A stretch of 64,000 bases of DNA from Bacillus sp. AFS037270 (lineage in GTDB: Bacteria; Bacillota; Bacilli; Bacillales_B; DSM-18226): positions 1 to 64,000 of the forward strand of contig NZ_NUNF01000007.1 in the NCBI RefSeq assembly GCF_002585305.1, given 5' to 3'. The notes below the pieces were generated by a model, which saw only the letters and a list, made by a program, of their open reading frames with translations, was not told the origin of the DNA and searched no databases. Shown one piece after another: positions 59,484 through 64,000 of the stretch (position 1 is its first letter; every line of letters begins with the position of its first letter). The position numbers and the translations under genes are program-made.

Positions 59484-60863
59484 GTGGAAACGAAAGAATT
59501 AAAGAGAGGCTTAAAATCACGTCATATTCAGATGATTGCGTTAGGCGGTACAATTGGTGTCGGATTATTTATGGGTTCAGCAAGTACAATTCAATGGACG
59601 GGTCCTTCTGTGCTGTTTGCCTATATCATTGCAGGAATTTTTATCTTTTTTATTATGCGGGCAATGGGAGAAATGTTATATTTGGAGCCAAGTACGGGCT
59701 CTTTCGCAACATTCGGCTATAAGTATATTCATCCATTAGCAGGGTATTTAACGGCATGGAGCAACTGGTTTCAATGGGTAATTGTCGGGATGTCAGAAAT
59801 TATTGCCGTTGGGGCATACATGAAGTATTGGTTCCCAGATCTCCCCGCTTGGATTCCCGGTTTGGTTGCATTTGTGATTCTCGGGGCAGCCAACTTAATT
59901 TCCGTTAAATCGTTTGGTGAATTTGAGTTTTGGTTTTCGTTAATAAAAGTTGTCACTATTTTAATCATGATAGTTGCCGGATTTGGTCTTATTTTCTTCG
60001 GAATTGGCAATGGAGGAATCCCAACCGGGTTGGCAAACCTTTGGGAACATGGCGGCTTCTTTACAGGTGGCTGGTCAGGATTCTTTTTTGCTCTGTCACT
60101 GGTTATTGGGGCATATCAAGGTGTCGAATTAATCGGGATTACAGCCGGAGAAGCAGAAGATCCGCAAAAAACGTTAACAAAAGCGACTCAAAGCATTATT
60201 TGGCGGATTTTAATTTTTTACATTGGGGCAATCTTTGTGATTGTGACCGTTTATCCTTGGGATCAGCTACATTCAATTGGCAGTCCATTTGTTGCCACAT
60301 TTGCAAAACTTGGAGTTACAGCAGCAGCCGGAATTATTAACTTTGTTGTCATCACTTCGGCAATGTCCGGGTGTAACAGCGGGATTTATAGTGCAGGACG
60401 AATGCTTTACACATTGGGCGTCAATGGACAAGCACCAAAAATCTTTACGAAACTTTCTTCGAATGGGGTACCCCTTTTAAGTACGATTGGTGTGCTGGTT
60501 GGTTTGGCAGTGGGCATTATTTTAAGTTATATTGCACCAAAAAATTTATTCGTCTATGTCTATAGTGCTAGTGTACTTCCGGGGATGATTCCGTGGTTTG
60601 TTATTCTGATCAGCCAAATTCAATTCAGAAAAGAGAAGGGGGACAAAATGGACAATCATCCATTCAAAATGCCTTTTGCCCCTGTATCAAACTACCTGAC
60701 AATCGCTTTTCTGGTTCTAATATTAATAGGAATGTGGTTTAATAAAGATACCCGTGTATCGCTTGTTGTAGGGATTGTTTTTCTGGCGCTTGTTTCCATC
60801 AGCTATTACGCGTTTGGCATCGGAAAGCGTGCAGAGGGAGCTCAGATCAAACGTGTCTCTTAA
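59484..60863 (+). CDS. APC-family amino-acid permease, close paralogue of the gene at 40675
   Basis: 459 aa, twelve predicted membrane segments. The N-terminus KELKRGLKSRHIQMIALGGT and the AGEAEDPQKTL loop copy the permease at 40675 almost residue for residue, with differences concentrated in loops and the tail; the DNA is more diverged than the protein. GTG 59484 follows GAAAGGAGGGAG. It is a single-gene unit ending in a terminator and is flanked on both sides by pieces of the TNT toxin 3' end. Likely serine/threonine or related amino-acid uptake. Confidence 0.87.
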   Translation: METKELKRGLKSRHIQMIALGGTIGVGLFMGSASTIQWTGPSVLFAYIIAGIFIFFIMRAMGEMLYLEPSTGSFATFGYKYIHPLAGYLTAWSNWFQWVIVGMSEIIAVGAYMKYWFPDLPAWIPGLVAFVILGAANLISVKSFGEFEFWFSLIKVVTILIMIVAGFGLIFFGIGNGGIPTGLANLWEHGGFFTGGWSGFFFALSLVIGAYQGVELIGITAGEAEDPQKTLTKATQSIIWRILIFYIGAIFVIVTVYPWDQLHSIGSPFVATFAKLGVTAAAGIINFVVITSAMSGCNSGIYSAGRMLYTLGVNGQAPKIFTKLSSNGVPLLSTIGVLVGLAVGIILSYIAPKNLFVYVYSASVLPGMIPWFVILISQIQFRKEKGDKMDNHPFKMPFAPVSNYLTIAFLVLILIGMWFNKDTRVSLVVGIVFLALVSISYYAFGIGKRAEGAQIKRVS

Positions 60864-60893
60864 GACTTCTTGAAAATATCAATATATTGATCA

Positions 60894-60925
60894 ACAGGGG
60901 CAGTTACAACAATGCCCCTGTTTTT
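60894..60925 (+). terminator. terminator of the permease
   Basis: ACAGGGGCA and TGCCCCTGT form a 9-bp stem with loop GTTACAACAA, followed by five T. Confidence 0.85.
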
Positions 60926-61071
60926 ATTGTGAAACGAAACAATTAGGTAAATGAATGTCAGCTAGTTAAAAAACTCATTTAGACGCATTACGAGGAAACG
61001 TAAATAATAGGATAGGCCGTTCTCTTTGTTATAAGAAACCACAGTAACCTTATGCTGTGGTTCTTATTGAT

Positions 61072-61111
61072 GGGGCAAAAGGTGCTGAGAAGAGTCGTCA
61101 AATATGAATAA
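61072..61111 (+). pseudogene. second TNT-toxin tail with immunity start
   Basis: GGG-CAA-AAG-GTG... encodes GQKVLRRVVKYE-stop, matching GQKVLRRVVKYK at the end of the toxin domain at 58602-58970. The overlapping ATG at 61104 opens MNKNELTMA-stop, the immunity gene's start, immediately truncated. Confidence 0.6.
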
Positions 61112-61229
61112 AAATGAATTAACCATGGCATAGTAGTTCAACAGGTAAATTGATTTCAACCTCGAAGGCTGTTAGTCTATCAGGTTTTGTTTAATTATGG
61201 GATAGATTAAGCTTGATTTATTTCATATA

Positions 61230-61268
61230 GGTCTCCATGAAGTTATTAGACTTAAGGAGACCTTTTTT
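61230..61268 (+). terminator. Rho-independent terminator
   Basis: GGTCTCC and GGAGACC pair around a 19-base loop, followed by six T. It reads on the plus strand, against the AraC gene; no intact plus-strand gene ends close to it. Confidence 0.65.
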
Positions 61269-61325
61269 ATATTTGCGATCCTGCGTCTATATCCTAAAAG
61301 GATTAATATCACTATTTGTTACTTT

Positions 61326-62234
61326 TTAATTTTTATATTCCTTTTGTAAATTTTTTGGAGAAAGATTGTACTCTCTTTTAAAGAGCCTGTAAAAACTCGA
61401 ATAATCAGGAAACCCAGATTTTAAAGCAATTGTCTCGATAGAGAACTGATTTTGTTTAATCAAAGTGACAGAGTAAGATAGACGCTTTAATGAGACGTAA
61501 CGATAAAAAGGCAGGTTCATGTTTTTCTTGAAATAATGAGAAAAATAGTATTTGTTTAAATGGAAATGATTTGATACTCTTTCTAAACTCAAATCCGGCT
61601 CAGTCAAATGTGAATCTATGTATTGTAAAATAGAGACAAACCTCTGGTCTAATTCATCTTTGTTGCTAAGGTTTGGTGTACTGCTTGCAGGATTAAAAAT
61701 AACTTGTAGAGCTTGAAGTAATAAGTAATGCAGTGTAAAGGAAAAATTCTCCTCATCATTCTTGATTCTATTAATGATTTCAAGAAATAACGAAATGATA
61801 TTTTGGAAATTTTTTAAATGAAGATGTAACACAAACGATCCTTGTGTCTTTTGATAAACAATATCCTCTTTCATTAATGGTGAACTAGAGGCAAAGTCTG
61901 CCATTAAATGCTTACTAACCATAACAATAATGCGTTCATATTTATCGATATCTTCAACATTAGCCTCATGAACGGCATAAGGAGGGATGACCACAACATC
62001 CCCTCTCCTCAGGTTATAGGTCTTTCCCTCACAGAAAAATTCACATTCCCCGCCTAGAAATACAAGGAACTCATAAACATCATGACTGTGAAGGCGGAAT
62101 AATGTCTCTAATTGGGAAAAGTTCACTGATGATTCATTATATTTCTTAAGATGATCTTCGGAATGATATTTTTTGTTGAAGTAATAAATTTCAAAGTCCT
62201 TACCAATTACTGGGATAAAAACGGACTGCTTCAT
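61326..62234 (-). CDS. AraC-family regulator with cupin sensor
   Basis: 302 aa. Cupin ligand domain at ~40-120 (RLHSHDVYEFLVFLGGECEF, DVVVIPPYAVHEAN) followed by two helix-turn-helix motifs at ~200-300 (ERVSNHFHLNKYYFSHYFKK, TIALKSGFPDYSSFYRLFKR). GAAAGGAGG lies on the minus strand before the ATG. It is divergent from the GH3 beta-glucosidase with 264 bp between, so it most likely controls that gene in response to a glycoside or sugar. Confidence 0.88.
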   Translation of the reverse strand: MKQSVFIPVIGKDFEIYYFNKKYHSEDHLKKYNESSVNFSQLETLFRLHSHDVYEFLVFLGGECEFFCEGKTYNLRRGDVVVIPPYAVHEANVEDIDKYERIIVMVSKHLMADFASSSPLMKEDIVYQKTQGSFVLHLHLKNFQNIISLFLEIINRIKNDEENFSFTLHYLLLQALQVIFNPASSTPNLSNKDELDQRFVSILQYIDSHLTEPDLSLERVSNHFHLNKYYFSHYFKKNMNLPFYRYVSLKRLSYSVTLIKQNQFSIETIALKSGFPDYSSFYRLFKREYNLSPKNLQKEYKN

Positions 62235-62498
62235 AATATCCTCCTTTCAAACAGCAACATTTACAATAATCTTAGCAAAAAGTGCTATATATTTTGAGCT
62301 TTTTGTTGTTATTCTATAACTGCAAGCGGTAACATTCATTTTTTAAGCAATATCCTAAATAAACTGCTTACTAAATAAATGGATATACCCAAAATTGAGC
62401 ACCCTATCGTATGAAATAGTAAAGTTTAATCAAAGTAAAAATCAAAAGATAAAAATTCGAGTATTTTATTAGGGTGAGTAAGATTAGGAGGCAATAAT
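62235..62498. promoter_or_regulatory. divergent promoter region, AraC / GH3
   Basis: AT-rich. It contains an inverted repeat CAAAAAG...CTTTTTG (62277-62305). No further element is clear. Confidence 0.35.
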
Positions 62499-64000
62499 GT
62501 GGAGTCTAACCATAAACAATCAAATTTAGAGGTCAGAGTCAAGAATATCATTGAAGTTGATGGATTAAAATTTAAAGATTTGAATAATAGCGGGAAACTT
62601 GAACCGTATAAAGATTGGCGTTTAAGCCCTAAGGAACGTGCTGAGAATCTAGTCTCCTTGATGAATATTGATGAAAAGGTCGGCATGATGCTGATTAATA
62701 CTCGTCAGATGGGTCTTTCCCAAAAAGATAAGAGTAAGACAAGCCATGATGGTGTGTTAGATGAAGGAATTGTTGAAAAAGGCGAGACTATTTTTGCTTT
62801 GGCAAAAGTATATGGCACATCGCATACGATTGAAAACATGCATTTGCGCCACTTCATTTTGCGAGACAATTGGAGCCCGGCTCAAATGGCAGAGTGGGTT
62901 AATACCATGAATGAAGTATGCGAGGGAACACGTCTTGGTATTCCTTGCTTAATAGCATCTAATTCAAGAAACGAAAATACAGAATTCATCTTTGGTATGA
63001 ATGACGCAGCCGGAATTTTCTCGACTTGGCCTGGAACATTAGGACTTGCAGCAGCAGCAAAAGGGGAAATCAAAAATGGCGGCGATGCCTCCCTTATCAG
63101 CCAATTTGCTGAAATAGCACATGATGAGTGGGATGCAGTCGGAATCAGAAAAGGTTATATGTATATGGCCGATACAGCTACTGATCCTAGATGGCAGCGG
63201 ACGTATGGTACATTTGGCGAAGACCCAGAATTTATTTCTGATGCAATCGGCCGGATCATTGACGGATTCCAAGGTGAGACCGTCGGAAAACATAGTATTG
63301 CGATGACAACAAAACACTTTCCTGGCGGCGGTGCAAGGGAAAATGGATTCGATCCACATTATGCAGAAGGAAAGTGGAACTTATATCCAACTCCAGGCAG
63401 CTTAGAAAAATACCACCTGCCACCGTTTCAGGCTGCAGTAGACCATGGCACTTCATCTATAATGCCATATTATTCTATCCCGAGTATCAAAAATAGTGTG
63501 GTTCAAGAATTTGAAGGAGAAGACATTCCTTTCGAAGAGGTTGGCTTTACCTTTAATCATTATTTCTTAAATCATATCCTTAGAGAAAAGCTAGGGTTCA
63601 AGGGCTATGTAAATAGTGACAGTGGTATAACAAGTAAAATGTGCTGGGGAGTTGAAGACAAGAGCGAGGCTGAACGTTTTGCAAAGGCAATTAACGCAGG
63701 TACAGATCTTGTCGCTGATACCAATGATATTGAAAACCTTAAAAAAGCCATCGAAAATGGTTGGATCAGTGAAAAACGTATTAATGAAGCCAATGTAAGG
63801 CTCCTTACTGAAATGTTTGCTTTAGGACTTTTTGATGATCGCACTTATGTTTCACCAGAAAACGCTGCTTCAGTGGTTAGTAATCAAGCTAACTGGGATG
63901 CTGCTTATGAAGCTCATAAAAAATCGGTAACCGTTCTTAAAAATTCTAACCAGACCTTACCATTAACAGCTGATAAGCTTGGTAATCAAAAGGTTTATGT
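62499..64000 (+). CDS. GH3-family beta-glucosidase, 3' end outside the window
   Basis: Glycoside hydrolase family 3, first 500 residues only. GTG 62499 is set by AGGAGG seven bases upstream; an ATG overlapping it by one base is in the wrong frame and stops after ten codons. Landmarks: EKVGMMLINTRQMG near residue 65, ADTATDPRWQRTYGTFGEDP (substrate-binding RxxRxxxxFGEDp region), KHFPGGGARENGFDPHY, and nucleophile Asp374 in GYVNSDSGIT. No signal peptide, so cytoplasmic, acting on imported glucosides. Divergent from the AraC regulator. It lacks a stop because the window ends. Confidence 0.88.
   Translation, partial: MESNHKQSNLEVRVKNIIEVDGLKFKDLNNSGKLEPYKDWRLSPKERAENLVSLMNIDEKVGMMLINTRQMGLSQKDKSKTSHDGVLDEGIVEKGETIFALAKVYGTSHTIENMHLRHFILRDNWSPAQMAEWVNTMNEVCEGTRLGIPCLIASNSRNENTEFIFGMNDAAGIFSTWPGTLGLAAAAKGEIKNGGDASLISQFAEIAHDEWDAVGIRKGYMYMADTATDPRWQRTYGTFGEDPEFISDAIGRIIDGFQGETVGKHSIAMTTKHFPGGGARENGFDPHYAEGKWNLYPTPGSLEKYHLPPFQAAVDHGTSSIMPYYSIPSIKNSVVQEFEGEDIPFEEVGFTFNHYFLNHILREKLGFKGYVNSDSGITSKMCWGVEDKSEAERFAKAINAGTDLVADTNDIENLKKAIENGWISEKRINEANVRLLTEMFALGLFDDRTYVSPENAASVVSNQANWDAAYEAHKKSVTVLKNSNQTLPLTADKLGNQKVY

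Larger units (their letters stand above)
60926..61325. other. gene-free stretch
   Basis: Contains a hairpin (GAAACCACAG...CTGTGGTTCTT, 61034-61064), the second toxin-tail remnant and the convergent terminator at 61230-61268. No gene seen. Confidence 0.4.

Noticed and set aside
1..64000. CRISPR arrays, tRNA or rRNA genes, transposase genes
   Set aside because: I saw no regularly spaced repeat array, no cloverleaf or rRNA sequence, and no transposase or terminal inverted repeats; mobility here rests on the integrase and attachment cores.

Overview
The window is a low-GC Firmicute chromosome segment, most likely Bacillus sensu lato (a Neobacillus/Peribacillus-like organism). The grounds are AGGAGG-type ribosome binding sites, U-tailed hairpin terminators, CcpA-type cre sites, and Bacillus-type gene families (SR1P, YsnF, YesMN, KdgT, GapB-like). 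It is almost wholly accessory carbon metabolism interspersed with gene debris, not a core-gene block.

The main structural signal is a 19-bp word, ATGGGCGGCATGATGTAAT, at 3441, 15640, 32222 and (one mismatch) 43834, with a truncated copy at 47628. It reads Met-Gly-Gly-Met-Met-stop, the expected 3' end of groEL. The cores are flanked by short direct-repeat pairs with a 10-12 bp period whose word differs from island to island: GTAAC, TGTCCTC, TGCTAACA, TGCTCATA. A phage-type integrase with a frameshift lies right of core 1 and a 17-codon integrase tail lies right of core 2. I read this as tandem accretion of integrative islands at one attachment site.

Layout. 1-3.4 kb: DUF1643 protein, HD phosphohydrolase and small winged-helix-like gene, possibly defence cargo. 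3.4-15.7 kb: integrase, then a sugar-acid module (transketolase remnant, zinc dehydrogenase, KdgT-type permease, GntR regulator, OiaK-type kinase, OiaX-type RuBisCO-like protein, GapB-like dehydrogenase) with an SR1P-type peptide gene overlapping the last gene. A repeated ACATCAGACAAA word upstream of both halves is a candidate GntR operator. 15.7-32.2 kb: LysR and glutamate-symporter debris, a PrpR-like regulator, a duplicated promoter enclosing an esterase and terC, then a D-threonate-type operon (kinase, iron alcohol dehydrogenase, DHDPS-family lyase, PdxA2, YhcH, Asp-box protein, SLC13-type transporter), small genes, and a MerR/Old Yellow Enzyme pair. 32.2-43.9 kb: a secreted protein, a PQQ dehydrogenase with cytochrome c, an AraC-GH39 regulator, and a threonine/serine degradation cluster (kbl, tdh, permease, fused serine dehydratase) behind a perfect cre site. 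43.9-47.7 kb: EamA and RraA debris, a second KdgT, malic enzyme.

47.7-64 kb: YsnF stress protein behind a sigma-B-like promoter, a MerR-coiled-coil protein with a decayed duplicate, a sugar-sensing trio (membrane-anchored binding protein, YesM kinase, YesN regulator) next to a ChvE-GguAB ABC transporter, an orphan TNT toxin domain with a broken immunity gene, a second copy of the amino-acid permease, and a divergent AraC regulator / GH3 beta-glucosidase pair cut by the window end. The systems mostly feed unusual sugar acids, pentoses/hexoses and threonine/serine into triose phosphates, pyruvate and acetyl-CoA.
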